From NCBI GenBank assembly GCA_039033215.1, contig JBCCDA010000010.1, positions 5,443 to 69,442 on the forward strand: 64,000 nt of DNA, in the 5' to 3' direction. This document shows, piece by piece, positions 42,583 to 51,934 of the stretch (position 1 is the first letter of the stretch; every line of letters begins with the position of its first letter). This DNA comes from Thermohalobaculum sp039033215. GTDB lineage: Bacteria; Pseudomonadota; Alphaproteobacteria; Rhodobacterales; Rhodobacteraceae. Made by a program: the position numbers and the translations under genes. Below the pieces are notes generated by a model. The model was not told where the DNA came from and did not search any database. It worked only from the letters and a program-made list of their open reading frames with translations.

Positions 42583-42987
42583 CTATCTGATCAGAGGTGA
42601 TTTGCGCGTTTCGCGAATGAAGCGCCCGATCAGCTCTATTTCATTGAATGACAAGTCCGCGAACGCATGGACCGGGCCGCTTGTGGCGGTGACCTCGGCG
42701 TCTCGCGTCAAGGTCGCGTGGAACTGCGCGCCGGACAGCCGGCGAAGCGGGTAGGCGGGGGAATGCAGGTTAGGCCCCGAGCTTGAACCAAACCCTGCTG
42801 CGCCGTGGCATGTCTTGCAGTTCTGCCGAAACAACCGTTTGCCGGCAGTTCCGAGCTGCGAATACGTGCGCCGCTCTGCGATGATCTTGTCCTGCGAACC
42901 TGGCGTTGTGTGGAATGGGGGCGGAGCGAACGCGGCGGGTGCCGCCAAAACGCTGACGGCCACAACAGAGTTTCGAATGACAGCCAT
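42583..42987 (-). CDS. Small periplasmic c-type cytochrome
   Basis: 134 residues with a signal peptide (cleavage near AAFA, residue 21). One heme c site C57-K-T-C60-H61 followed by GAAGFGSSSGPNL as in class I cytochromes. There is no Met after the heme motif: the usual MPAF ligand position reads VHAF (106-109), so His107 or His90 may be the sixth ligand, or the iron may be open. The ATG at 42987 is preceded by GGGGGAAGG; a TTG at 42999 is less likely. Redox partner unknown. Confidence 0.88.
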   Translation of the reverse strand: MAVIRNSVVAVSVLAAPAAFAPPPFHTTPGSQDKIIAERRTYSQLGTAGKRLFRQNCKTCHGAAGFGSSSGPNLHSPAYPLRRLSGAQFHATLTRDAEVTATSGPVHAFADLSFNEIELIGRFIRETRKSPLIR

Positions 42988-43061
42988 GCCTTCCCCCAAT
43001 GGTTCGACTGGGGAGAACCAAACACAATTGGATTAAGGATAGTTTTAGGCACTGCCGTCAG

Positions 43062-43517
43062 TCAGCAAACGGCGTCGATCCGCTCGAGGCTCATCGCGCC
43101 CGGCACGACGGTCACCGGAATCGGCATTCTCCCCCCAATCTTCGCGACAAGCTGACTTACCAGGGGCCCGGGGCTGTCGCCCTCTCCGGCGCCAAGCACC
43201 AGAACGCCGATCTCGCGGTCTTCCTCGATCAGCGCCAGCACTTCCTCGGCGCGGTTGCCTTCGCGGATCTCGAACTCCGGCGTGACTCCGCAGAGTGCCT
43301 GGAGTTCGGTGGCGAGTTCCCCAAGCCGGGACTCTGCCGTATCCCGCGCCTCCTGGCGCATCAGTTCCGCGACACCAACCCAGTGCTGAAAGTCATCCGG
43401 CGCGATCACATAGAGCATGACGATCCCGCCACCAGTGTTCTGTGCCCGGCGTGCGGCGAACCGCATTGCATTCATACACTCGGGCGTCTCGTCGACGACG
43501 ACCATGAATTTTCGCAT
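43062..43517 (-). CDS. Universal stress protein (UspA family)
   Basis: 151 residues, single Usp domain. MVVVDETPECMNAMRFAARRA is the first beta-strand/helix; VLVLGAGEGDSPGPLVSQLV near the end resembles the nucleotide-binding GxxG-9x-GS region, though the final Ser/Thr after the loop is not exact. GGAGG precedes the ATG. Adjacent to trpS on the same strand, 65 bases downstream of its stop. Confidence 0.92.
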   Translation of the reverse strand: MRKFMVVVDETPECMNAMRFAARRAQNTGGGIVMLYVIAPDDFQHWVGVAELMRQEARDTAESRLGELATELQALCGVTPEFEIREGNRAEEVLALIEEDREIGVLVLGAGEGDSPGPLVSQLVAKIGGRMPIPVTVVPGAMSLERIDAVC

Positions 43518-43582
43518 GCGCCCTCCCTAGGCGTCCCCCAACGGGACAAGTTGGCAGGAAGCGCGCATCCGTGCAAGCGCCC

Positions 43583-44608
43583 CTAACTCCGCCCGCGGGT
43601 TCGCAGGAAACCGACCGTGTCGTAGGTCTCGGCCAGGATCGGCTCGGCGATGGCTGCGGCCCTGTCGGCACCGTCTCCGAGGATCCGGTCGATCTCGGCC
43701 GGGTCATCCAGCAACCGCATCATCTCCGCGGCCATGGGCCCGACTTTCTCGACAGCCAGCTCCGCAAGGGCGGGTTTGAAGGCGCCAAAACCCTGCCCGG
43801 CAAACTGGGCGATGACATCCTCGGCTCTGATATCCGCGAGTGCTGCGTAGATGCCTACCAGATTGCGCGCCTCCGGACGGTCGCCGAGGCCCTCGACCGT
43901 CTCGGGCAGGGGTTCGGGATCTGTCCGGGCCTTGCGGATCTTGCTCGCGATCGCATCGGCATCGTCGGTCAGGTTGATCCGGCTCATGTCCGAGGGGTCG
44001 GACTTGGACATCTTTTTCGTGCCGTCCCGCAGGCTCATCACCCGAGGGGCAGGTCCGCCGATCAGCGGCTCGGTGATCGGGAAGAAATCCTCGGCTCCGA
44101 AGTCGTTGTTGAACTTGGCCGCGATGTCCCGGCAAAGCTCGAGGTGCTGCTTCTGATCCTCACCCACCGGCACATGCGTTGCTTTGTAGACCAGAATATC
44201 CGCTGCCATCAGGGCCGGGTACATGTAGAGGCCGCCCGACGCCGCTTCCTGATCTTTTCCGGCCTTTTCCTTGAACTGGATCATCCGGTTCAGCCAGCCA
44301 ATCCGCGCGACGCAGCTGAAGATCCAGCCAAGTTCGGCATGGGCCGGGACCTGGCTTTGGTTGAACAGGATCGACTTCTTCGGGTCGAGACCTGCAGCCA
44401 TGAACGCCGCGGCCACGTGGCGGGTCGCTGCGGCTATGTCCTCGGGAACCAGACGCTCGGTGATCCCGTGGAGGTCCACCATGCAATAGATGGTCTCCAT
44501 CCCACTGTCCTGCAGCTCGACGAAGCGCTTCACGGCGCCCAGGTAGTTGCCGAGCGTCAACGATCCCGTGGGCTGCACGCCCGAAAACACACGTGGTGTA
44601 TGTGGCAT
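43583..44608 (-). CDS. trpS: Tryptophanyl-tRNA synthetase
   Basis: 341 residues, class I synthetase charging tRNA-Trp. SGVQPTGSLTLGNYLGA holds the HIGH-like signature and KKMSKSDPS the KMSKS loop. The ATG at 44608 (MPHTPRVFSG) begins the conserved region; a start 19 codons upstream adds unlike residues. It follows the M81 gene by 54 bases with a hairpin in between, so it probably has its own promoter. Confidence 0.96.
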   Translation of the reverse strand: MPHTPRVFSGVQPTGSLTLGNYLGAVKRFVELQDSGMETIYCMVDLHGITERLVPEDIAAATRHVAAAFMAAGLDPKKSILFNQSQVPAHAELGWIFSCVARIGWLNRMIQFKEKAGKDQEAASGGLYMYPALMAADILVYKATHVPVGEDQKQHLELCRDIAAKFNNDFGAEDFFPITEPLIGGPAPRVMSLRDGTKKMSKSDPSDMSRINLTDDADAIASKIRKARTDPEPLPETVEGLGDRPEARNLVGIYAALADIRAEDVIAQFAGQGFGAFKPALAELAVEKVGPMAAEMMRLLDDPAEIDRILGDGADRAAAIAEPILAETYDTVGFLRTRGRS

Positions 44609-44618
44609 CTGACTTTCT

Positions 44619-44655
44619 CCGGAATATCGAGGCGCCCGTTTATGCGCCGCTCCGG
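44619..44655 (-). terminator. Two-tier hairpin between the M81 gene and trpS
   Basis: CCGGA (44619-44623) pairs with TCCGG (44651-44655), and inside it GGCGC (44631-44635) with GCGCC (44644-44648). Probable terminator of the ABC/M81 operon, or part of the trpS leader. Confidence 0.45.
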
Positions 44656-44661
44656 AAGGCG

Positions 44662-46113
44662 TCAAGCGTGGGGGTTATCGACTTTGGGCCAATAGGGATC
44701 CGTGAACTTCTTGTAGGGGATTGCAGCGAAGTCTGGGGGAATGGCGCCGGGACCGTTGATGTAGAGCACCCGCGAGGCGATGGGAGCGAACCCCGCATAG
44801 AAGTGCTGTATCGACTTCACGGCAATGCCCTTGTAGCTGCTGCAATCGATGCCCAGCTGTTCGAACCCGTCCGGATGAAAGGGTTGCGTCCGCTTGGTGG
44901 TTAGGACCAGATCGATCCCCTCCGTCGATACCCAGACGGCAGTGCCCATGGGCTGCGTCGCCTGACCGAAGCTGTGGGTCGCACCGTGACGGATCGACCG
45001 GACCGAAACTGTCAGATCTACAGGATCACCCGACTCGGGGCCGCACTTGCCGCCGATGCGCAGGTTCAGCGTGGCGCCGACGCCCGCCTCCTCGCAGAAA
45101 CGGACAGCCAGTGGGTCCCAGTAATGACCGGACAAGAGCCCGGTCGTGCCACGGTCGAGCGCCGCGCGCAGGAGGAAGGTCGAGTCCGATGGCGCGCCAC
45201 CTCCCGCATTGTCCGCGACATCTGCAAGGACGACCGGCCCCGGGCCTTGCGCGACTTCGGCCAGCGCCTCGTCAATCGAGTACATGGGGTTCAGCGTCTC
45301 GTCGCGCAGGTCCCAGATCCGCTTGCCGAACGTCTGCGCAGTCGCCGCCGCCTTGTCCGTATCGCCATCGGCGATCACAAGCATCTTGGCCGATGTGTAC
45401 GCGACATCCTGCCAGGGAAAGCCGTGCGCGAAGGACACTGAGAGGATGCCGTCCTTTCCCTCGGCTGACTGCATCTCGGCAACGAAGCTTTTCACTGGCT
45501 CGACAGGGGTGCGGAACATCCCGATCATGCGGCAATCATGGACGGCCATAACAGGCTTAACCGTGCCCAAATGCGCCTGATGGCAAATCTCGAACAGTTC
45601 CGCCGCCCGCTCTCCCGTGTCGATATGAGGGTACTCCTTGAACAGGACGACCGCATCGGCAACCTCGACGATCTGGGGTGTGATCGAACAGTGGAGATCC
45701 AGCTCGGCCCCAATCACCGTGTCCTCGCCAACGATCTCTCGCACGCAGGCAAGGATATCGCCCTCGCAATCGTCATAGCCTTCCGCCGTCATGGCGCCGT
45801 GCATGGACAAGAGCACCATGTCGACGGGCATCGCCGCGCGCAGGCCGTCCAGAAGCTCCTCCCGCAGGCGCTCGTAGACGGAGCGCACCGTGACGCCGGA
45901 GGGTTGTGCGAACGCGGCCAGTCCTTCGAACACTTCGCCCTGGTGTTCCTCGACCGCGTTCCGCCAGACCTGCATCGGCACTGAGAACGTTGTGCCGGGA
46001 TGCTGCGTTGCATCCCCGCGGTAGAGCATCGACTCCTCGAAGGTCGTCATGCCGGTGGGCATCGAAGAGAACGAGTTTGTCTCGGTCCCCAAACAGCCGA
46101 TGAACACTCTCAT
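44662..46113 (-). CDS. M81 family metallopeptidase (MlrC-like)
   Basis: 483 residues, the size of MlrC, a zinc enzyme that hydrolyses linear microcystin peptides; most relatives act on unknown substrates. GCLGTETNSFSSMPTG is the family start; metal-ligand candidates lie in LSMHGAMTAEGYDDCEGD and GAELDLHCSIT, and DVADNAGGGAPSDSTF in the middle. AAGGA precedes the ATG. It is the last gene after the ABC transporter (36 bases behind the second ATPase), so it probably processes the imported compound. Confidence 0.92.
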   Translation of the reverse strand: MRVFIGCLGTETNSFSSMPTGMTTFEESMLYRGDATQHPGTTFSVPMQVWRNAVEEHQGEVFEGLAAFAQPSGVTVRSVYERLREELLDGLRAAMPVDMVLLSMHGAMTAEGYDDCEGDILACVREIVGEDTVIGAELDLHCSITPQIVEVADAVVLFKEYPHIDTGERAAELFEICHQAHLGTVKPVMAVHDCRMIGMFRTPVEPVKSFVAEMQSAEGKDGILSVSFAHGFPWQDVAYTSAKMLVIADGDTDKAAATAQTFGKRIWDLRDETLNPMYSIDEALAEVAQGPGPVVLADVADNAGGGAPSDSTFLLRAALDRGTTGLLSGHYWDPLAVRFCEEAGVGATLNLRIGGKCGPESGDPVDLTVSVRSIRHGATHSFGQATQPMGTAVWVSTEGIDLVLTTKRTQPFHPDGFEQLGIDCSSYKGIAVKSIQHFYAGFAPIASRVLYINGPGAIPPDFAAIPYKKFTDPYWPKVDNPHA

Positions 46114-46149
46114 GCGGTTTCCTTGCCGGAACGTAGCTGAAAGAACCGC

Positions 46150-47133
46150 CTACTCGGCGGCGACCTTAGCGACCTCGTTGTCATACAGATGGCATTCCGT
46201 CAGGTGATCGCCATCCACGAGCGGCCGCGGGGCCTGGGTGGAGCAGATGTTCATGCACTGATTGCAGCGCGGGTGGAACGAACAGCCGGACGGCGGATCG
46301 ATCGGATTTGGGAAGACCGCCCCTAGATGTGTGTCGGGCACGCCGAGCGTGGGGTCTGGCGTCAGAACCGAGCTCAGCAGCGCCTTGGTGTAAGGGTGCC
46401 GCGGGTCCCGGAAGAGCGTATCCGCATCGGCCTCTTCCACAATCCGGCCCAGGTACATCACGGCCACGCGGTCGGCCATGTGCTCGACCACGGCAAGGTT
46501 GTGGCTGATCAGGAGGTAGGTAAGGCCCAGCTCATCCTTGAGATCCTGCAACAGGTTGAGGATCTGGGACTGGACCGAGACGTCAAGCGCGGACGTCGGC
46601 TCGTCGCAGATCACGACCTCTGGCCGCATGATCAGCGCCCGCGCAATCGCCACGCGCTGCCGCTGACCGCCGGAGAGCTGCGAGGGATAGGCATTCGCCA
46701 GGCGGCGTGGCAGCCCCACGATCTCGAGCATGTCCATCACCTTGGCGTCCCATTCGGACGGGTCACCTACGTTGTGGATCCGCAGGGGCAGCGAAATGAT
46801 CGACTTGATCGACTTCGTCGGGTTGAGGCTGGAGTACGGGTCCTGGAAGATCGGCTGAATGCGCCGCGCCACGTCCTTGCGGTTAAACGTTGCCGAGTTC
46901 TGACCGCCGTAAAGAACATCACCCTCAGTAGGCTTCTGCAATCCCAGCAGAATGTTGGCCAGCGTCGACTTTCCGCAGCCGGATTCGCCGACCAGCCCCA
47001 CGACCTTGCCCTTGGGGATCTTCAGGGAGACGCCGTTGACCGCACGCAGGGGCACCTTGCCCTTCATGAACCCCTGACTGACCTGGAAGACGCAGTTGAC
47101 GTCGACCGTCTCGAGCGCTGCTGCCTCCGCCAT
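46150..47133 (-). CDS. Peptide-type ABC transporter ATPase (OppF/DppF-like)
   Basis: 327 residues. Walker A GESGCGKST, signature LSGGQRQRVAIARAL, Walker B VVICDEPTSALD. The C-terminal oligopeptide extension has four Cys around FHPRCNQCMNIC, typical of the Opp/Dpp ATPases. The ATG overlaps the previous gene's stop (TGATG). Works as a pair with the ATPase at 47133. Confidence 0.94.
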   Translation of the reverse strand: MAEAAALETVDVNCVFQVSQGFMKGKVPLRAVNGVSLKIPKGKVVGLVGESGCGKSTLANILLGLQKPTEGDVLYGGQNSATFNRKDVARRIQPIFQDPYSSLNPTKSIKSIISLPLRIHNVGDPSEWDAKVMDMLEIVGLPRRLANAYPSQLSGGQRQRVAIARALIMRPEVVICDEPTSALDVSVQSQILNLLQDLKDELGLTYLLISHNLAVVEHMADRVAVMYLGRIVEEADADTLFRDPRHPYTKALLSSVLTPDPTLGVPDTHLGAVFPNPIDPPSGCSFHPRCNQCMNICSTQAPRPLVDGDHLTECHLYDNEVAKVAAE

Positions 47134-48143
47134 CAGACCGCCTCCGCCTGCATAGGAGGAGCGATCTCTTCCGGGGTACGGATGCAGGTGTAGGCATGTC
47201 CGTCCGGCAGGCGTGTTGCGGTCTCTGACATCGCCTCGCAAGCCGCGGTCGCGTATTCGCAGCGGTTGCGGAACATGCAGCCCGAGAGATCACCGACCAG
47301 GTTCGGCACGATTCCCGGGACCGATCCCAGACGTTCGCCGCGCTTGGTCTTTCCAGGCACCGGGATGCAGCGCAGCAAACCTTGTGTGTAGGGGTGGAGC
47401 GGCGCGCTGAAGACACGATCACAGGGCCCTTCCTCGACAGTCTTGCCCGCGTACATCACCTGCACCTTGTCGGCGACGCGCGCCACGATACCCAGGTCAT
47501 GGGTGATCAGGATGAGCCCCATGTCGAACTCCGCCTGCAGCTCCGCCAGCAGGTGCAGGATCTGGGCCTGGATGGTCACGTCCAGCGCTGTCGTAGGCTC
47601 GTCCGCGATGATCAGATCCGGCCCGCACATCAGGGCCATGGCGATCATGACGCGCTGACGCAGCCCGCCCGACAGCTGGTGAGGATACTGCGACAAGCGT
47701 TTACGCGCGCCGGTGATGCCCACCTTCTCCAGCAGGAAAACCGCACGATCGCGGGCGGCGCTGCGGTTGCGCTCGACATGCCGGAGATAAACCTCCTCGA
47801 GCTGGTTCCCGATCGTATACGCCGGGTTGAGCGAGGTCATCGGCTCCTGGAAGATCATGGCCATCGAGCCGCCGCGCAGGTTCGCCATCTCACGCTCGCG
47901 CAGGTTGGTGAGATCGGTGCCCTGAAAATCCATTTTGTCAGCTGTCCGGATCGCGGTCTTCGGCAACAGCGACATCAGCGCCAGCGAGGTCAGGGACTTC
48001 CCGCAGCCCGATTCTCCGACGATACAGAGCGTCTCGCCCCGGTCGACTGAGAACGAGATCCCTCGTACCGGATGGAGCAGCCCAGCTGATACCGGGATAT
48101 CGACCTTCAGGTTCTGAACGTCGAGGATCGTGTTCGAACTCAT
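47133..48143 (-). CDS. Peptide-type ABC transporter ATPase (OppD/DppD-like)
   Basis: 336 residues. Walker A GESGCGKSL, signature LSGGLRQRVMIAMAL, Walker B LIIADEPTTALD, and a C-terminal Cys cluster (GCMFRNRCEYATAAC) binding a cofactor in relatives. One base separates it from the preceding permease stop (TGA-G-ATG). Drives import with the partner ATPase. Confidence 0.94.
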   Translation of the reverse strand: MSSNTILDVQNLKVDIPVSAGLLHPVRGISFSVDRGETLCIVGESGCGKSLTSLALMSLLPKTAIRTADKMDFQGTDLTNLREREMANLRGGSMAMIFQEPMTSLNPAYTIGNQLEEVYLRHVERNRSAARDRAVFLLEKVGITGARKRLSQYPHQLSGGLRQRVMIAMALMCGPDLIIADEPTTALDVTIQAQILHLLAELQAEFDMGLILITHDLGIVARVADKVQVMYAGKTVEEGPCDRVFSAPLHPYTQGLLRCIPVPGKTKRGERLGSVPGIVPNLVGDLSGCMFRNRCEYATAACEAMSETATRLPDGHAYTCIRTPEEIAPPMQAEAV

Positions 48144-48144
48144 C

Positions 48145-49071
48145 TCAGCGCTCCCGCTCCAGGGTCACATCGCGCAGGCCATCCCCGAAGAGATTGATGG
48201 CCAGCACCAGGAAGAAAAGACAGGCACCCGGCAGGGCAAGCAGCCAAGGTGAGAAGAACATGTACTCGCGCGCTTCGTTCAGCATCAGACCCCACGATGG
48301 CGTGGGCGCCTGGACGCCGAAGCCCAGGAACGAAAGGGCCGCTTCGAGCAGGATGGCGTTCGCCATCTCGACCGTGGCGACGACGGTCAGCGACGAGAGC
48401 ACGTTGGGGAAGATCTCCCGCACGATGATGTAGGGGGTCGAGCACCCCATCGCCCGCGCTGCTTTGACATAGTCGAGGTCACGCGCCTGCATCGTGATGC
48501 TTCGCATGACCACTGCAAACCGGTCCCAGAGAAACAGCCCCAGCACCAGGATCACGACCCACAGCGATGCGCCGAAGGCGACCACCGCGGCCATGGCAAC
48601 CAGGAAGACCGGCATCGCGAGGCGGGTGTTGATGACGAAGTTGATCACCATGTCCACGCGCCCGCCGAAGTAGCCGGCCGTAACGCCCATCACGGTTCCG
48701 ATGATCCCGGAGATGAACATGCAGGCAAACCCGATCAGGAGAGAGATCTGCGCGCCGTAGATCAGGCGGCTCAGGTAATCTCGCCCGACCTTGTCGGTCC
48801 CGAGAAGGTGGTCCGGGTCGGTCTTTACATCATGCCAGAACGGGTTCTGAAGGCGCGACGCCAGGTCCTGTGCGTAGGGATCGTGGATCAGGCCCATGGC
48901 CTCGAAGACCGGCGCCAGCACCGCCACAGCGAAGATCAGAATGATGATCATCGCGCCCGCAACGAAGCTGTAGTTCTTGAAGATCCGCTTTCGGAGCTTC
49001 GACATCGGCGACGGCTCGAGGATCTCCTCAGCCGTTTGCCGCCCGCGGAAGGGAAGCGCACTATCGGTCAT
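48145..49071 (-). CDS. Peptide-type ABC transporter permease (DppC-like)
   Basis: 308 residues. N-terminal OppC domain and a first TM (about 35-57), then the BPD transmembrane domain with the EAA loop ALSFLGFGVQAPTPSWGLML near the end. ATGA overlap with dppB-like gene. Inner membrane, forms the channel with the permease at 49068. Confidence 0.94.
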   Translation of the reverse strand: MTDSALPFRGRQTAEEILEPSPMSKLRKRIFKNYSFVAGAMIIILIFAVAVLAPVFEAMGLIHDPYAQDLASRLQNPFWHDVKTDPDHLLGTDKVGRDYLSRLIYGAQISLLIGFACMFISGIIGTVMGVTAGYFGGRVDMVINFVINTRLAMPVFLVAMAAVVAFGASLWVVILVLGLFLWDRFAVVMRSITMQARDLDYVKAARAMGCSTPYIIVREIFPNVLSSLTVVATVEMANAILLEAALSFLGFGVQAPTPSWGLMLNEAREYMFFSPWLLALPGACLFFLVLAINLFGDGLRDVTLERER

Positions 49072-49985
49072 CGGACAGATATCCTTGGGTCAAGATACGC
49101 GTTCAAGAGATCTGCCAGCAGCGTCAGGACAACGTAGAAGGCGGCAAAGATCAGGACGATGGCCTGCACCACCGGGAGGTCGGAGCGCAGCAGGGCATCA
49201 TAGCTGAGCCAGCCGATCCCCTTGAGGTTGAAGATCGTCTCGATGACGATCGAGCCACCCAGCATGAAACCAAACCAGACGGCGGCGAGTGCGACGACCG
49301 GGATGATCGCGTTTCTGAGCGCGTGCTTGAACAGGACCACATAGGGCGGCAGGCCCTTTGCCCGCGCTGTCCGAATGTAGTCCGAAGACAAAACTTCGAT
49401 CATGCCTGCGCGGGTCAACCGCATCAGGGCAGGTGTTGCGTAATACCCCAAGGCGATCGTCGGCATCACGTAGTTCAGCCACTCATCGTGCCCCGAGATC
49501 GGCAGCATCCGCCACCAGACGCCGAAGACAATGATCATCATCAGCGCGAACCAGAATGTCGGCAAGGCCTGTCCGAAGACGGCAATCAGCAGGGCAAACC
49601 GGTCCAGCAATGAGTTCGGCCGGATCGCCGCGACAGTGCCTAGCGGGATGGAAACGATCAGCGCGAAAAGGATTGCGAGCGTCCCCAGCAGCATCGTCCG
49701 GCCGATCCGCTCGGAGATCATGTCGACCACCGGTTGCTTGTAGTGGTAGCTCACGCCGAAATCGAGCGTCAGCGCGCGGCCAAGCCAGTCGAAGTATTGG
49801 ACATAGATCGGCCGGTCGAAGCCATAGAGCTTGATGACCGCCTGGATGTCTTCCTCACCGGCCTGCTCACCGGCGATTGTCAGTGCGGGATTGGCAGATA
49901 GATGGCTGAGCGAGAACGTCAGCCCTGAGACGACGACCAGAATCAGGAAGGCGACGAAGGTCCGTTTCAGCGTGTATGCAAGCAT
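49068..49985 (-). CDS. Peptide-type ABC transporter permease (DppB-like)
   Basis: 305 residues, six TM helices; N-terminal TM 9-29 and the EAA-loop region ARAKGLPPYVVLFKHALRNA. Typical of DppB/OppB. It follows the binding-protein gene after 63 bases that hold an 11-bp stem hairpin. Confidence 0.94.
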   Translation of the reverse strand: MLAYTLKRTFVAFLILVVVSGLTFSLSHLSANPALTIAGEQAGEEDIQAVIKLYGFDRPIYVQYFDWLGRALTLDFGVSYHYKQPVVDMISERIGRTMLLGTLAILFALIVSIPLGTVAAIRPNSLLDRFALLIAVFGQALPTFWFALMMIIVFGVWWRMLPISGHDEWLNYVMPTIALGYYATPALMRLTRAGMIEVLSSDYIRTARAKGLPPYVVLFKHALRNAIIPVVALAAVWFGFMLGGSIVIETIFNLKGIGWLSYDALLRSDLPVVQAIVLIFAAFYVVLTLLADLLNAYLDPRISVR

Positions 49986-50009
49986 CGGGTCAATCCTCGG
50001 ACGGAGTGA

Positions 50010-50035
50010 GTGGGGCGGGCGGGCGCCCGCCCCAC
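50010..50035 (-). other. Strong hairpin between the binding-protein and permease genes
   Basis: GTGGGGCGGGC, loop GGGC, GCCCGCCCCAC: a perfect 11-bp stem, 13 bases past the binding-protein stop. Intercistronic hairpins at this place often stabilise the binding-protein mRNA and lower permease expression. Confidence 0.65.
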
Positions 50036-50048
50036 GATTGACGTCGGA

Positions 50049-51584
50049 TCAGCTGTTCCAGCCGTACTGCCAGAAGCGCGGGATCTCATCCTGGTAGGGG
50101 ATGAATGTCAGGCCCTCGCGGTAGGCGTAGTTACGGACGTGGTTGAACATCGGCAGCCAGTAGACTTCGCCGGTGATCTTGCCGATTGCCTTTGCGTAGG
50201 CAGCCTTGCGAACCTCGGGATCGACCGACGTGTCACCCTCCTGGAGCCAGGCTGCGACTTCCTCGTCCAGTGCGAAGTCATCCGGGCCCTTCTTGAAGAA
50301 GTGGCTGGTGATCGCCGACATGTCGTTCATCGAGTACGAGCCCCAATCCATCAGGAACATCGGGGTTGTGCCCTCGTTGCGCTGTTTGTCGCGCAGCGCG
50401 AAGTACGGCATTTTGGTCAGCGTGGCCTTGATGCCAACCTGTGCAAGGTCACCCATGATCGCTTCTGCCCAGTCCGCGGGGCGGAAGGTGTAGAAGTCGA
50501 TCTCGAAGCCGTCCGGGTAGCCGGCTTCCGCCAACAGCGCCTTCGCCTTCTCGGGATCGTACTCGTACTTGACCGCCGCGTTGACGTCGCAGCCGAACTG
50601 CGTCGGGAAGCAGGGCGTGTGGATGACACCGGCGTCGCCGCGGATCAGGTTGTCGACCAGCGACTGGCGGTTGATGGCATGTGCCATTGCCTGGCGGACC
50701 TTGAGCTTGGTGGTCGGCTCGAAGTCGCCCCGGCCAGCGGCGTCAAAGCCGATGTAGCCGGTCCGCATGGTGCCAGCCTGGAGTGCCTCGAAACCCGGGA
50801 CGCCACCGATCTGGGTCACGTGGTCTGCGGTGATATCGGCCGTGATGTCGATGCCGCCTGCCAGAAGTTCGGCAATCTGCGTCTGCACATCGGCGACCTC
50901 GCGTACGGTCATCTTCGAGACCTGGGCTTCACCCTTGGGCGATCCCCATGTGTAGGCCTCGTTCTTCTCGAAGACATACTCTTCAGCCGTCGTAATCGAC
51001 ACGACCTTCATCGGGCCGGTGCCAACAGGGTTCTGACCCATGCCTTCCGGACCAACTTCGGCGTAGTACTCGTTCGGGTAAATCGTGATCGGGCCCGACA
51101 GGAATTCAAACGCCTGCGGGAACGGGGTCTTCATGACCACGTTGACCGTGTACTTGTCGACTTTCACCGCTTCCTGGATCCAGTTGACGTTACGCTGAAC
51201 TTTGACACCGTTTTCTGGATTGGAGATCCAGTTCAGTGTAAACACAACGTCATCGGCGTCAAATTCTTCGCCATTGTGAAAAACGACACCCTCCCGCAGC
51301 TTGAACTGCCAGGTTGTCTCGTTGATCAGCTCCCAGCTTGTCGCCAGCAGCGGTTGGTATTCGAACGTCTTGGGCTCACGGTAGATGAGCTGGTCCCAGA
51401 CCATGCGGCTGAACCAGATGCCGGTCCGGTTGGTGTTGAAGTAGTTGTCAACGTTCTCGATCGGGCCAGTCGAGCCCCACGCGATCACGAGACTGTCGTC
51501 TTCGGGGCCGGCTTGCGCTGCGCCCGCAAGGGCGGTTAGCCCAAGCGCCGCAGTGGCTGCCACTGCCATTTTTCTCAAGTTCAT
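50049..51584 (-). CDS. ABC transporter substrate-binding protein, family 5
   Basis: 511 residues. Signal peptide MNLRKMAVAATAALGLTALA with cleavage near AQA-GP. The family 5 (peptide/nickel) fold is shown by LATSWELINETTWQFKLREG, FHNGEEFDADDVVFTLNWI and VRQAMAHAINRQSLVDNLI. GGGAG is 8 bases before the ATG at 51584. First gene of the transporter operon and divergent from the M20 hydrolase. The imported substrate is not deducible; the hydrolases nearby suggest peptides, N-carbamoyl or gamma-glutamyl compounds. Confidence 0.94.
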   Translation of the reverse strand: MNLRKMAVAATAALGLTALAGAAQAGPEDDSLVIAWGSTGPIENVDNYFNTNRTGIWFSRMVWDQLIYREPKTFEYQPLLATSWELINETTWQFKLREGVVFHNGEEFDADDVVFTLNWISNPENGVKVQRNVNWIQEAVKVDKYTVNVVMKTPFPQAFEFLSGPITIYPNEYYAEVGPEGMGQNPVGTGPMKVVSITTAEEYVFEKNEAYTWGSPKGEAQVSKMTVREVADVQTQIAELLAGGIDITADITADHVTQIGGVPGFEALQAGTMRTGYIGFDAAGRGDFEPTTKLKVRQAMAHAINRQSLVDNLIRGDAGVIHTPCFPTQFGCDVNAAVKYEYDPEKAKALLAEAGYPDGFEIDFYTFRPADWAEAIMGDLAQVGIKATLTKMPYFALRDKQRNEGTTPMFLMDWGSYSMNDMSAITSHFFKKGPDDFALDEEVAAWLQEGDTSVDPEVRKAAYAKAIGKITGEVYWLPMFNHVRNYAYREGLTFIPYQDEIPRFWQYGWNS

Positions 51585-51934
51585 TCGGTGCGCTCCCTGT
51601 GGAGAGTTTCGTTGCGGCACGGTGCGAAGGCGCACCAAAGTGGTCGTCAAGCAGACACAAGCCGGTCGTCCTGACCGGTTTGACCACACTGGCGAAGGCC
51701 TTTCGCTTGCCACCTGAGACGATGCATCGCGGTCTCAAGGTGTCAATGCGCGCTGTCGATCTTCGTTGTCGATTTCTCCGCAATGCCCCCTTGGTGAGCA
51801 TGTGTGGCGCTTGGTGCACGCAACGCTATGCTGATGCCTGATAATTGGGCAGTCGCGTGTTGCAAAATGCCTTGCATACTGCGTCTTTCTGACGACGGTT
51901 GGAACAAAGGTTAACAAGGGTTGGAGGGTTAACG
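51585..51934. promoter_or_regulatory. 350-bp divergent control region of the transporter and M20 genes
   Basis: No gene is supported here. It holds two inverted repeats: CCGGTC-GTCCT-GACCGG (51662-51677) and TGAGAC...GTCTCA (51715-51737) enclosing the palindrome GATGCATC. Either could bind the unidentified regulator of the divergent units. AT content rises towards 51850-51920. Confidence 0.5.
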
